64,000 bases of DNA from Scolanthus callimorphus. Its lineage: Eukaryota > Cnidaria > Anthozoa > Actiniaria > Edwardsiidae. Below the pieces are notes generated by a model that saw only the letters and a list, made by a program, of their open reading frames with translations, had not been told where the DNA came from and searched no databases. The position numbers and the translations under genes were made by a program. This document shows positions 1-11,970 of this stretch, piece after piece. The stretch covers positions 10,219,978 to 10,283,977 of the forward strand of contig CM066923.1 in NCBI GenBank assembly GCA_033964015.1, in the 5' to 3' direction. Each line of letters starts with the position of its first letter. Within the stretch, counting starts at the first letter, position 1.

Positions 1-496
1 ACCTAAAAATTGCACTGCTCTCAGCCAATCAGAATCCAGAGATTTTTTCATGTGTATTATTAGTACTGTAATCCAATTTACATTTTACGAGTTGGAAAAT
101 AAACGTCACATCTAGTAGCCGAAAAATCCCAACCGAGCGAGTAGATATTTTGGTTTTCTCCCTCCAACAAAACGGAGCACGGCGCATAGCGGAGCTCGCA
201 CCCTTTCCAACGTTTCCATATATCCGGCTGAGAGAAGTGCTGAGATAAAATGAAAATTGCAGTAATGTACTTGGTTCTTGGTTTATTACACTCCTAAATA
301 GCTAGAATAAGCTAAACACAGGAGGCTAATAAGAAAATTAATATCACTAAATAATAGTATATATACTTTACTGTGAGAAAATACCTAAAACAAATTATAT
401 CTATGGTCAGCTACAGCCGTCTGATGTGTAGTGGTGTATATTGTGTGTGTATATTGTTTGTGCGTGCCGTTGTGTCACCAATTGACTGCACAAGAT
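1..496. other. Non-coding, no gene seen
   Basis: No exon-like conserved reading frame is visible. A CCAAT-like motif (agccaatcaga) lies at about 25-36. Open frames reported here overlap the neighbouring palindrome and carry no recognisable domain. Confidence 0.5.
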
Positions 497-776
497 ACTA
501 CCGAAATCACTAAACTGCCGGCACCCTCGAAAATTCGATCGATCGTTTGTCAGTTTCGGTTCGCTCGTCTGGCTGTTTGGATCGATCCAAATGGTCACGT
601 GACATTTAAATTTTGTACCAAACCATGGAAACACACGCTTTTTCCATTGTTTGATACAAAAATGTAAATGTCACGTGACCATTTGGATCGATCCAAACAG
701 CCAGACGAGCGAACCGAAACTGACAAACGATCGATCGAATTTTCGAGGGTGCCGGCAGTTTAGTGATTTCGGTAGT
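497..776. mobile_element. Near-perfect palindromic MITE
   Basis: Two arms of about 115-125 bp, starting actaccgaaatcac at 497 and ending gtgatttcggtagt at 776, are almost exact reverse complements around a loop of about 40-50 bp near 615-655. The arms include gatcgatccaaa and gtcacgtgac. A non-coding element made almost wholly of terminal inverted repeat is typical of a foldback-type MITE. The near identity of the arms suggests recent insertion or gene conversion between them. No transposase is encoded, so the superfamily is not assigned. Confidence 0.85.
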
Positions 777-777
777 A

Positions 778-1262
778 AAGCCCTGGCCAAATGAAACGCA
801 ATTCGATACAAATTGTGACTTGCACAGACTTGAGTTCACTTGCGTTGAGGTGGCCAAACGAGATGCATGTTTCCCCCTTTGAGTGCGCTAATGACAACGC
901 CACTTTCGAACATGGAGCGCGCGCTCAGAGCTGGGTTTTTCTAGTTAACAAAGACAAAAGAAATTAAGAAATCTCACCCACTTTTTGTAAATAACAGCTA
1001 GAAATATAACTGCAACATTTTCATGACTTGTTTTGGTCATAAATTTCGTTATTTTGGAAAACGAAGAAAAAACGAAGGCAAAACGAGACGCAAGTTGTTG
1101 CATAAAAAAATGAACATGTTCAAAGTGGACGCAAGTGAACACAAGTCCACGCAAGGTCCGCAAGACGTCATTGCAAGTTGATGGCCGAACGAGCGCAAGT
1201 CGACATAAGTAGCAAAACTTGCGTCGACTTGCGTGAACTTACGTTTCATTTGGACAGGGCTT
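778..1262. mobile_element. MITE with ~24-bp terminal inverted repeats
   Basis: The left end aagccctggccaaatgaaac and the right end gtttcatttggacagggctt are imperfect inverted repeats. The interior repeats the theme acttgc/gcaagt on both strands. It abuts the preceding palindrome with no gap, so one probably landed at the edge of the other. No coding capacity is seen. Confidence 0.7.
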
Positions 1263-2095
1263 AAACTGCAAAGCAGTCAATATATCATTAGGAATAATCA
1301 TTTGCTCACTCACATGAACTGGACTAAATAACACTAAATAACACACTAAATTACTTCTTTGAGTCCATAAAAGTACACCCTTGCAGATAGAGATGGAATA
1401 AAACTTACGAAGAATGAATTTGGGTGTGGTGAATTGAAAACTTTGTAGAATCAGCTAATACAATAACTCACCTCTTGTAGTGTGGTTACGTTGAACGATC
1501 GTTACTTCCAGCGACACTGACATACAATACAACCTGCTACGATTCCTCGTACTTTTCAATACTCTCGAATCGGCATGTGAAACTTTCTCTTTATCGGAGC
1601 TGGAATATCTTTGCGAGTCTGTGGGAAACTATGTACAACCAGTTAAACCCCTGCTAGTTTCGATAGTGAATATGTAAAGACGAAAGGGACTCGAAACAGG
1701 AAGCTTTTTAAAAGAGTTGACTGCTCATGCTAAATAAATGTAATTGCGGAACGCGGAAGCGAGGTATGCCCGCATTTACTGCAGAGAGAAGGCAACTTTT
1801 GTGAAGTATAAAAAAAAAGAAAATTAGTAGATATAAGTTGCGTAGGAACGAAGAAGCAATAAGAACCAGTTTTACTGGGATAGGTTGGGTCAGTTAGCCA
1901 GTCACGTAGCTTGGTGGTGCCTTGCTTGGCGCTCGCCATTGGATCGCGTGATCTGTTTCGTTTTTTTCTCCTCCTTGGAGAATGTACTTGAACCCATATT
2001 TTTAGAACAATTAGACTCAAAGGACAGGAAGTTCAAATGGTTGACTGCCCATGCGCAACAAACCTTGTGGAACCTTTAGGACCAAGAGAGCGTGG
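1263..2095. other. Non-coding, no gene seen
   Basis: Only short open frames without recognisable domains are present. No splice-supported exon was found. The sequence is AT-rich single-copy-like DNA between repeat elements. Confidence 0.4.
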
Positions 2096-2319
2096 CCATT
2101 CTCGTACCCAGAGCTTCCCGGCTCGTTTGTTCGCGGGGGAGGCTCTTGGGTCATCCATTTGAGGGTATTCCCTGATTGGCTGATTTTGAACGTTAGGGCA
2201 TGCGCAGAAGGTTGTTTCTCTCAACGGTTCTGTATCAAAACTCGCGCATGCGTCAATGGCTGTCAGCATATCCTCTCTCCCTTGAGGTGACGAGCCGGGA
2301 GCTCTGGGTTCGAGAATGG
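2096..2319. mobile_element. MITE, family B (ccattctcg ends)
   Basis: The left end ccattctcgtacccagag and the right end ctctgggttcgagaatgg are inverted repeats, and the second tier (cccggctcgtt / gacgagccggg) continues the pairing. The interior carries gattggctgatttt and gcatgcgc. Related truncated copies lie at 12640-12825 and 54535-54598. It is non-coding. Confidence 0.75.
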
Positions 2320-2330
2320 TGTGTGGTTAG

Positions 2331-2558
2331 CCAACCTCGTCCCCAGGGTCTTCTCGGTCGTTTTTCAAAATGGCGGTTGACTCGGGAGAAGACCCTGGGG
2401 GAGGCTGAGTCACATGACCGTTTTGAAACAAAGGATAACCTCGTTCCCATGTCCTCAAACAGTGGTTTGAGGACATGTGACTCAACCTCCCCCAGGGTCT
2501 TGTGCTCGACCAACCGCCATCTTGAAAATTACCCACAAGACCCTGGGGACGAGGTTGG
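2331..2558. mobile_element. MITE, family A (ccaacctcgtccccaggg ends)
   Basis: The ends ccaacctcgtccccaggg and ccctggggacgaggttgg are perfect inverted repeats. An inner pair (caaaatggcggttg / caaccgccatcttg) continues the palindrome, with a central hairpin around gtcctcaaacagtggtttgaggac. A second copy of the family, invaded by another element, lies at 46761-47050. Confidence 0.85.
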
Positions 2559-3375
2559 TGATTAGCTTGTATTACACTCAGAAAACAGAATGCGGCTTTT
2601 GAGAGGTGCGAATGTAGACTCGAAACTGGTGCTTAGAAAAGAAACAATGTCGCAGCTTATAGAGTAGAGATAGGAAGGATGCCAGGCAATCACAAGCGCT
2701 AACTCGCTGCCTGTGTTTACACCTATTTCAAGTGATGTTGCTCGTAAAACCACGTGTTCCCTGTATCTGCATTAACAATGCTTGTTAAGCAAATGAATGA
2801 TATAATTGTTGTTTAAAACGCAGCGGTTCATGTCGAATTATGCCAAAGCAGTAAACGCAATGTCATCGAGTATTTTTAGGGATAGTTTGGTTTGGTCAAT
2901 GCAAATCGAATAAAAAGCGACTTTATTATGAAGCATTGTTTGTTCTGACATGTGGTTTAATAGAGCAACGTGTTTGAAAGAGGTGTATACGTTTTTACTT
3001 AGAAGCTTGATATAGAGCAATATTGTTTTGAATTATTGTGTGAATGTTGCTCCTGATTAAATCCCTATCATAATCCTCCTGAGAAAAAGGATCCTTTCGA
3101 ACCGATATCCTATAAAGTTGCGATCCATAAACCCTTGTATAAACATTGGTGAGTCTTAAACAGTGATGAGTCGAAGCTGAGACATGTTCTTATATACAAT
3201 GCCCGAAAACGGAATGAAAAAATTTCATTTTTCCTTAGAACTCAGGTTCTAAGGTTCTAAGCCATATAATTTACAGTTAAATCCATACTATAGCACATAA
3301 TGTAAAGGTTGTGCAATAGAATTACTAATATACTAAAAAAAAAGAGTTGACGCTTCATATAACACACCAAATGGC
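2559..3375. other. Non-coding, no gene seen
   Basis: AT-rich sequence with no convincing exon. At 3241-3262 there is a first short run of the ggttctaa octamer that expands further right. Confidence 0.4.
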
Positions 3376-3447
3376 CAGTTCTAAGGTTCTAAGGGTTCCA
3401 AGGATCTAAGGTTCTAAGGAACTAAGGATGTAAGGTTCTAAGAGTCT
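3376..3447. repeat. Degenerate ggttctaa octamer array
   Basis: About nine diverged units of an 8-bp repeat (ggttctaa, ggatctaa, ggaactaa, ggatgtaa) are visible. It is the degenerate relative of the homogeneous array at 4224-4355. The roughly 780 bp between the two arrays holds a repeat-like tract rich in 'tgttacacg' and 'gcaac', which may be an element that landed inside a once continuous octamer tract. Confidence 0.7.
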
Positions 3448-4223
3448 AAAGGCTATGTTACACGGGACAACTCGCAACAACAACTTTCCGCGAAACATTG
3501 TTGCGCAAACAATTGGCCGTCGAATCATTCGGCAACGGGCATGTTACACGAGACACCGTTAAAACAACTTTTAGCGCAAGCTGCTGACGAATTTCACGAT
3601 TGCCTCGCTTCCAGACAGAAATGTTGCGCGGAAAATCGACGGTGACATGTTACACGAGTCAACTTTCTGAATATTCGTCATTTTGTGTTGCGTGTTTTTG
3701 AAGGCAAATCAAAAACACGCAACATGTTGCCGAGCTGAATGTTGCGCGAAAAATCGTCCCCTGCGCGGGCGTCATGTTACACGGCGTTCGATTTTTAGCG
3801 CAACAATGTTACGCGAAAAATCGACGTTGCGTGTGGACACATGTAGCGCGCAACATTTGTATCCTGCATCGCACGCGTGTCTCGGAAACACAACATGTTT
3901 CTTGTCTTGCGAAGAAAGATTTCTTTGTGTCCCGGCTACAAAATTTGTTGGCGCGCGACAATGTTTCTCGCCTGGTTAAACAGGGAAACATGAAGGAAAC
4001 GTGTCCAGATCCCTCTCGGGGTCAGAGATTTGTTCTCTTTCTCCGCTTACTAGGGCTAACGCTCAGAAGCACACATGGAACATTTCATTAGCACTTTAGC
4101 TTTCACACAAGGTTAATTCCTTATCTCCATTCTATTGAACCAAGAGAAAATGTTGAACTTAGTGCTACGCGGCCACTGGCTTGCCTGAACATCTACATGT
4201 GTCCGGCTACAATGTTGTGCGCT

Positions 4224-4355
4224 AAGGTTCTAAGGTTCTAAGGTTCTAAGGTTCTAAGGTTCTAAGGTTCTAAGGTTCTAAGGATCTAAGGATCTAAGGA
4301 TCTAAGGATCTAAGGATCTAAGGATCTAAGGATCTAAGGATCTAAGGATCTAAGT
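4224..4355. repeat. Octamer satellite with a variant switch
   Basis: Seven exact units of aaggttct (4224-4279) are followed directly by nine exact units of aaggatct (4280-4351). One base changes from T to A at the switch and every later unit carries it. Such a clean boundary indicates stepwise local amplification of a single variant unit. Confidence 0.9.
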
Positions 4356-5087
4356 CTATAAATTGCCTATTTTCTTGCTCGCGCACAAACTTGATCGACC
4401 AGTTTTCCAAGCTCACGCCATTTTCTCACACATGCGCGACAGACTGAAATGTCATTTGTGTGCAGAGGCTACTTTTGCATATTCAAAAACACAAGAAAAA
4501 ATTAAAAGTAAATGAAAATGCAGGGAGATAAAAAGTAGCCTCTGCTCGCAGGGGAAGCCTGTTTGCAAAAAAAAATAAAAAATAAAAAAATTAAAAAGTG
4601 GTGCTCAGTTTGTTTTGCGCTTGGATAATCCAAGGTAAGCTATTGGTAGGGACTAGTTCGCAGCCCCCACGGACTGCAAAGGAGTCTATGCTATTGGTTA
4701 CTCGTGTCGCTTCGAATATAGTATATTTGGATCACACAAAATTTGTTAACTTAATTGTTTGTCCCTGTTACATTTTTCATCGGCGACGGACCGCTCCTTT
4801 GAGATTTTGGGCTTTGACAGAAGTTCTGGCTCTGATGGTGAATTCTGTTTTGAATGATTCGGGAGGGAAGCAGGCGTAAAGTCAACAACTATTTTAACCT
4901 GAGGATCAGACCCCGATTTTCTCTTGCGAAAAGTAAATAATTCCGCCTGATACTCAGGCTAAAAACTTATTTGGGTTGCCTGTGTTTCCCAAGATGCCTC
5001 TCGAGCCTCGAACTGTCACTCCCGACCTGAGAGACTGGGCTCTAACAACAATTTCAGAAAAACACAAAAACATCAAAACACTGCGAA
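4356..5087 (+). other. Upstream region of EI24, no gene seen
   Basis: This stretch directly precedes the EI24 start codon and must contain its 5' UTR and probably its promoter. I could not identify a TATA box or a clear start site. A run of aaaataaaaaataaaa lies near 4569-4590. Confidence 0.4.
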
Positions 5088-8000
5088 ATGAGTGAATTTA
5101 AACCAGTAATTCTCGGTGTAGCTAATGGATTGAAGGATTCTGTACTTGGCATGGCTTCTCTTCTAAGTCTGGACAGCTCTTTGGAGAAAATCGAAGCCGA
5201 CAGAAGGCGAAGATTAGAGGAATTACACAACCAAAGGCAGCAGTACCGAGGAAACATTAGAACACGACCAAGAAAGGAAGGGTACAAAGTCGTCACTAAT
5301 TTTTAAAATCCTTTTTAAATCTATTTGCCACAATTTTAACTAAATAGAATGCAGACATCTTGATTAGATTACATAAATAAACGAACAATGTTTGATCAAT
5401 TTGCTTCTCTTTTTGGGTGAATTGGAGAGGACAAAGCTCTATGTAATTTATTCTGAATTGTATGGTATTTTCTTTCTTCATTTCAGTGCTAGTCAACCTT
5501 CCAAACAAATCCTCAAGACTATGATACAGTGCTGCCTATTGAATGGAGGAATATTTTGGGTGAGATGTAATATTTTTATAACAGCACGGGGCCACAAAAG
5601 GCTCCTTTCCCTAAAAATGGTGGGACATTTTGGTAGAATAAAACTATTAGCAAAAATATGTCCAGCAACATTTTGTTCAGTTAGAATTCTAGTGACACTC
5701 AATATCACATGTATATCTATCTCTTCTCATCTGCGTTATGAAATTGTGAAATCAGACAACAAGGGTAAGTTTACCTTTTATGGTATAATTCTGTATACGA
5801 GGTCGACCTACAATACCAAACAATCAATTATTAAATTCTGAGGTCTGAGCTGGATAGTTATAGCTTTACCATCTTTTGATAAACCAGTGCATAGTATGGA
5901 CAGTGTAATGTTTTTTCCCCTCTCACAGGCAAGAGTCACCCCATCAAGGAAGTACAAAAATTGTATTGTCTATTTTTTGTTTTTACAGATGAGCATATTG
6001 CTGTTTGAAAGTTACATCATTCCATTACTCCAGTACCTGACACAAACAATATTCAGTGAGTAGAGTTGTCTGTTTGTGGTACATATTGGGGTTATACAGT
6101 ACCATAGAGATTCAGGTAGACAATTGAGAATATGCAAGATGTACCTACTGTACTGTAGTTAGAGTATTGAGACTCTCAGACATTAAAAAGGTTAAAATGA
6201 TTCTGATGCAACTTATCTGAGGTATAAGATGCAGTCAAGCGAAATCCAGCCTATAGCAATAGTTCATGTGAAGTCATCCATTTATATATTATTAATGTGG
6301 CAACCAGGGACTGATTGGTTCATAGAACAAAGCAGGCTTATTCAAATTGTGTTTGTAAACTACTGGTAACATGGAGCAGTGCTATAATGCAAAGTGAATT
6401 TTCAAAATTCCAAGATTTTGAAGATAATATAAAGCTGACAATGTTTGAAAGATACAGTATTGTATAATTATGATCAGGAATGCATTCTACAGTACATGTA
6501 CATTTAAATTTTACAATGTTCTGTCTACCATAAACATGTAAATCCTGTGTAGCAAGCATTCAGATGGAGATTCACCTGAAGAAAGCGAGGAAAGCTCAAC
6601 AAGCCAGTTTCTCACGTGCTCTTTCTTCCCTCTTTCTCCACTCATGGATGGATATTGATCCATCTGAGCCTTGTGGTTGACTTCTTTTCTATGTGGTTTG
6701 ACAGAGCGGAAATGACCTGTTTAGATCACTAAATTTCAAATAATAAGCTCAGGTTAACTCAGATAAGCTTGATTTTTTGCATACAGACTCCTTGCCTGAA
6801 TAACAAAAAAATATCAAAAATGACTTTTTTCTAATGGATCCGTCTTTGAGATATTAGGCTTTAAACTTTGGTTTTTGCACCATTTTATGGGAGAATTAGT
6901 ACTTTGATCAGGAATTCTGCAAACGTTGTTCAATCATATCTAAAATTCATATTCTTCAAATTTCTTGAAAATTTGGAACTAAGCTTTAGGTCATAGAAAC
7001 TCTTTGTATACGGAATCTTGAGCTTATATATTGAAATATGGCGAAGTTAGACATTTCATTTTTGGTCATTTCCGCTCTGTCATGTGGTTTCAATTTACAG
7101 GGCTTGTTTCAGGAGACTCCAAGCAGCATAATGGCGTCTGGTACTGGATGTCACCTGCATTGTCATGTGTCTTCAGTGCACTTTGGGTATTGCCGCTGTT
7201 CTGGCTCAGCAAACCATTGAACTCCCTTTGGTTTCAGGTACAGCTGTGTGTTGTAGGCACCATGACCCCAGTCATAGAAAGGGTTCAACCTGCATTTTTC
7301 ATACATGCCTTGAAACATGCTAGTGAGCATCATCAAGGCTCATTACATGTATAGAGCAGATTTCGTATGACTGTGAAAAATGCCGTGAAAGAGTTGTTTC
7401 GCAACGCGACCATACCACGACTACGTAGTTTCATTCGGTATCTACAGCAGGCCAGGTTCCGTACTGCCACCGCAACCGTACCGTGCCGTGTCACGGTACT
7501 TTTCACAGTCATAAAAAATCTGCTCTATGATACCAGTAGTAATGTTTTGGCATGACTTGGATAAAACAGGTACAGTATGGGTACCAAATTTAATGCCACA
7601 ACTTGGCTGTATTTGCACTGTGTAAATGGCTTTGCCATACTAAATTTTATCAGAGCCAGACCCAAATTTCATCAGTGGCAGAACTATGTGACTGGCAAGG
7701 TAGTTCCAGAACCATTTTTATCGAAGCCATGCCAACACTTTCTGTTGCGTTAATGGGGCTTAGCAAAATTGAATATTGCACCAGTAATAATTGTCTACTA
7801 TCAGGGCCCGACATTGTGACCATATGGCCACCATTGGCGATTAAATTTGGGGGCTTGACGACCAAAATTTTAAAGCTAGTCGCCAAAATGGCACCCCATC
7901 TTTCTAAGTTCGGCTGAAATCCATGATATGACTAAATACTGCTTTTTGGCAACTAAAATTTTTTGAATAGGTCGCCAATGGCACCTAGTGAAAAAAGTTA

Positions 8001-11000
8001 ATGTCGGACCCTGACAATTTTGTCTATGGTGACCAGCAATTAGATTGCCTGTTGATGTTGGTTACACTTGCTGCAACAGTAATGAACTACTTTCAACAGT
8101 ATTCATTTGTAGAAATATAGGTATAAAGTCAACTTACTATTTCTACATGTACCACATTTTGATTCAGGAAATTGCTGACACTGCATACAGGAAGAGCAGA
8201 GGAAGGCCTCTTGGATTTCTACATCTCACCAGAGGAGAAAGGTACCAATTTTGTGTTTGTGTGATTGGTTAAAATGGTAGGGATGTCTACCGTCGGGGAG
8301 CCCAAATTTCACTTTTCACTTTCAGGAAACTTCCGTGGGAGCAGGGGGGGGGGGGGGGGGGGGGATGGATATTTTCTGGCACAATCAACACTGCTTACTT
8401 ACACTGCCCTTACTTGACTACTATATTATTTTGTCTACCTTGCAGCATGGCAAGTTATGTGAGCAGAACTATAGCAGACTTTTCATTTAGTATATTACTT
8501 CAAGCATTCTTTTTAATACAGGTAATTTTGCATGTCTTCTTGCCAGTCTCTTACAAGCCAGTCTCTTACTTTCAATTTTAATTGTCTTTTAGATACTTAT
8601 GAAGAAAATGTCGATGAAGATTGTACAACATAGTGATTTTATATTGATTTGTATGTGAGGACTGCTCTATGTAAAATTATTGTATTAGTCTGTATACAGC
8701 CTCTCCTCCCCTAAAATGGGGAGATATCAGGTGTGTGCTCTGCCTTTGGTAATTTCATTAAGAAAATTATTTGTTCACATGAAGCCCATTCATTGACTTT
8801 TCAACAGCCTCTGCTTATCAGGTTCTTGTCTAATTGCTTTACCTAGTAAGTGCAGTTGCTTGGCTTTTATCATGACAAAATGCCAATAAAAAATACACAT
8901 ATTTTTGCGAAAAAAAAACTAAGTTATATGAGGAAATTTTAGCCAATGCCAGAGCATCCCTGGAAAAAAGAAAAGAAATTACAGGAAGCAAAGCAATGAG
9001 GTTGTCCCTGACGTTTTTGGAGGTCAGGAGGGTGACTGTAACACTCATCTTATTCTACATAAGCCTAACTTTGATTCAGAACTCATTAAACAGGTTTTTT
9101 TCATGCAATGCAATGTTTTTACTGTTTGACCTAATGTTATTTGCAGGGATTATTAGTGAGTTTTCTCCCCATCTTTGGTCCATTAGCAAGTCTTATTCAC
9201 ATGTGTCTGTTGTATTCTCTGTATGTGTTTGAGTACAAGTGGGTCAACATGGGTAAGTAAATATAAGTATCTGTAAAGGCCGGTTTACATTTGTCGCGGC
9301 GATTTTTTTCACGCGAGTTGCAATTCCAACTCTCTAGTGTAAACGAGATGCAAATCCGGTGCGATTTCTGTGCTCTCTTTCTTCAAATCGCATGAAGTTG
9401 CAAAGAGTTTGTCGAACATGTTTGAAATCTCAGCGACATCACGCGACATAAATCGCGGCAGATCGCGACGAATTGCACTTAGGACGAGGTAAAAGGGGCA
9501 ACAAAATCGCTGAACAACAAAGGGCATAAGTTTGATAAAGTTTGATAAATACCGACGCCTGATCGGTCAATGCCACAAGCTGTGACGTAATCCGATACAA
9601 ACAGACTTGTCAGATGGTAAGGGGAGCTAAAACGAAACTAAAACGCTCGCAACTTGTCTCACAACATTGTTGCAAAACGAGTTGAAGAGCGATGCTGCGC
9701 GTTTTACCACCTGACGTAACAACTTGTCTCGCAACAAATCACAAATTTGTTGCGAACCAAATTCCCTTGGCGATGGTAAAACGAGTAACAAGTGTAAACC
9801 GGCCTTAATTGGTGCAACGTTAAAGCCTGCATTTTTTGTCAGCATAGCAATATACTGAGTCATTGAAAGAATCTGTTTCCATCAGTTCATTTAGAAAATT
9901 GCAGTACAGTATTCTTGACTGATTGAAAAACCGTTATTTTAGATAAACCGTTAACGGTCTTCAAAGGCGTTATTTTTACTTCCACAGAGCTTTATTTTTT
10001 AGATGGCAGGCCGTTAATAACGGTCTTGCCAAGCGTTATTGTATGATTCAAGAAAATTATACATACCCTCCCATTGAAAGGGTTCGAGATATGAATTCTC
10101 TACCCCCTACCCCTCTGGAATTTCCAGGTCTTTGTAGCAGCAGTCATTATAAACGTAATGAACCCTTCTACACATGGTAACGCTGGTGCTATTTTTTCTC
10201 CCCTAGACTGGTCAGCACCTAAGAGGCTTGCCTACATCGAGTCTAACTGGCCATATTTTGTAGGATTTGGTCTTCCACTGGCAATCATCACATCTTTACC
10301 TTCATCGTTTATCGTCAGGTAAGGATGAGAAATATGGGTGGGGTGCTGCAATATGGTAGGGGTATGGATGGTCCTTTGAAAAAACGAGTTTGACACTGTC
10401 AAATAAAATCGTAAACCCTAAAAGACATGTACCATATTAAAGAGAGCCTGTCACGATATGCGCATGCTCCAGGAGCGATTCATTAACAACTAATTAGACC
10501 ATCCTATCAGATAACTATTTTTAAGATTATGCTAAGTTAAAAAGAATGGTCCGATTAGATCGAGAAATAGCGATATTATAAACGATTGTTTTCGGGTTTT
10601 TTAGCCTTCGATGGCCATCGTTACGGGACGACTTACTCCTTTGTTTTGGGATGCGCAGAATAGCTGCGCAGTAGCGACACAGGCTCCCTTTAAATACACA
10701 TGATCTCAATACAGCTCTTGCCGTTAGATGGCTTTTGTGCTTCAATTACCCATTATCAGGGATGTCAAACTCAGGACTTCAAAAATCTGGAGACTGTATT
10801 GAAATAGTGAAATTTCCTGAAATTCTCCTGGGAGAAATACAGTTTAGCAGTCGTCGTGATTTTTTCCCGGGAATTGAAGCGAACAAATCTTGAGCTCCCG
10901 GCAAAACCGGGAGAGTTGACGTCCCTGCATTATGGCTAACTTCAGGTGACATGGCAGTATTATAACAATTATCTTCATTCTATTCAAAACTATGAATAGA

Positions 11001-11970
11001 ATTGGATTGAACCAATGATTAGAAAATTAATAAACACTTTAAACAGTGAACAAAAGCAAGAGATTCTGACAAGTTTGTTCATCATTTCCATTTTTCAGTG
11101 GCTGTGTTTTTGCCATATTCTTCCCTTGTTTATCATTAGTGGTAATGCATCAAACCCAGCAGAAACAAAGTGAGTATATCACCATGAAAATAGTAATAAA
11201 ATAAAATCAACTGGTTTGTTGATTGTCTAGAGGACTTTCATTTATAATAATATGGATGGGGGTAGTGACATTTCGTTGGTGCTCCTCCTTTATCGAGTTA
11301 GGATGTATGTACACTGTATGGTACAAGCCTTTAAATTAAAGAGCCCGTGTCAGCCACTCCTTTGTTATTGTTTTCGTTCGATATTAGAAGACGAATTACG
11401 TGTAGAAATCTCTTTATAAACATCGAAAAACAAAGTTTGATATTTGATTTGCCAAATTCAATCGAGAACATTGCTCTATATTCTTTAAATCAGCCGATGG
11501 AAATGGATGCTTTTTCCGACATGGCATCTTGCTATGCTGTCAAAATGGCGGCTGACACAGGCTCTTTAACACTTTTACCTATCCCTTTCACCCATCCCAT
11601 TTCATAATTTATTGGATCCACCAGCAAAATGAGGTAGACTTTTTAGCCAACCATTGCTGCTTGGATGCACAGAGCTTCTCTTCTACAATCCTTCCTTCCC
11701 CTCACCTCTAGTCTACATGCTATATAAAAAAATAAAACTTCCCATATTTCTTTATCAATTTGCACCGGGGAAAGAGTCAGCTTCCTTTTGATATGACACT
11801 TATTTTCTTAAGTATGACAGTTGTTTTCTTGTTGTTGTTCTAGTCAATTCCCTATACGAATATTTGCTATTGTGGTGTGGATAACGAACAAGGCTTTTCA
11901 CCGATCAAAGACAAAACCTGCAACGACGCCAGCACCGCGTGACGCATCGTCGCCGATATCAACCTCATGA
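5088..11970 (+). CDS. EI24: EI24 autophagy-associated ER membrane protein (10 exons)
   Basis: EI24 (PIG8) is a multi-pass endoplasmic reticulum protein induced in the p53 response and needed for autophagy. Exons: 5088-5281, 5487-5559, 5989-6055, 7101-7237, 8168-8241, 8446-8521, 9147-9252, 10207-10318, 11099-11169, 11844-11970, all with GT-AG introns and matching phases. Recognised blocks include LKDSVLGM near the N-terminus, a basic coiled stretch ([17 protein letters not shown]), [44 protein letters not shown]... in exon 7, [14 protein letters not shown], and [10 protein letters not shown] near the end. Exon 9 has one base too few at about 11123-11127. With that base allowed for, the coding length is 1,038 nt (345 residues), close to human EI24 (340). 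The start ATG at 5088 fits the family N-terminus. The stop at 11968-11970 lies at the start of a tandem duplication. Identity of the gene is secure; intactness depends on the exon 9 base. Confidence 0.93.
7352..7527. mobile_element. MITE with tagagcag ends, EI24 intron 4
   Basis: The ends tagagcagatttcgtatgac and cataaaaaatctgctcta are inverted repeats flanking a non-coding interior that itself folds (cgtgccgtgtcacgg). The outer few bases match the ends of family E (52211, 58118, 61270), although the interior differs, so they may share a transposase. Confidence 0.7.
7801..8014. mobile_element. Probable MITE, EI24 intron 4
   Basis: The left end tcagggcccgacattg and the right end aatgtcggaccctga form imperfect inverted repeats. 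Inner segments around ggccaccattggcg and cgccaatggc also pair. It is non-coding. Confidence 0.6.
8344..8364 (+). repeat. Poly-G run (21 G), EI24 intron 5
   Basis: An uninterrupted G tract follows a segment (ttaaaatggtagggatg... ccgtcggggagcc) that is also found beside another G tract at 50513-50570. The pair therefore looks like a dispersed repeat associated with a G run. Exact length is uncertain in any assembly. Confidence 0.8.
9274..9807. mobile_element. MITE, family F (aaggccggtttac ends), EI24 intron 7
   Basis: The ends aaggccggtttacat and gtgtaaaccggcctt are inverted repeats. The interior holds characteristic segments such as gtgcgatttctgtgctctct and gcatgtttgaaatctc variants. Further copies lie at 18329-18605, 21220-21606, 36530-36800 and 40791-41096. 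All are non-coding. Confidence 0.8.
10438..10693. mobile_element. MITE, family N (taaagagagcctgtcac ends), EI24 intron 8
   Basis: The ends aaagagagcctgtcacg and cgacacaggctcccttt are imperfect inverted repeats of a non-coding element of about 255 bp. An inverted copy of the same family at 25687-25905 and 30700-30797 is split by the LINE. The element lies wholly within the intron. Confidence 0.75.
11337..11569. mobile_element. MITE, family C (aaagagcccgtgtcagcc ends), EI24 intron 9
   Basis: This is a non-coding element of about 230 bp with ends aaagagcc(c/t)gtgtcagcc and ggctgacacaggctcttt, and the diagnostic interior aaatcagccgatggaaatgg. Six more copies lie at 40333, 47803, 50072, 55268, 56499 and 60177. 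It is the most abundant family in the window. Confidence 0.85.

Noticed and set aside
3683..4091. Cysteine-containing frames at 3.7-4.1 kb
   Set aside because: They lie in a repeat-like tract, overlap on both strands and show no domain.
4224..4355. CRISPR array
   Set aside because: The units are directly adjacent octamers without spacers, in an animal-type genome.
5392..5841. 149-codon plus frame across EI24 intron 1, exon 2 and intron 2
   Set aside because: Only the short exon 2 portion matches EI24. The rest is intronic read-through.
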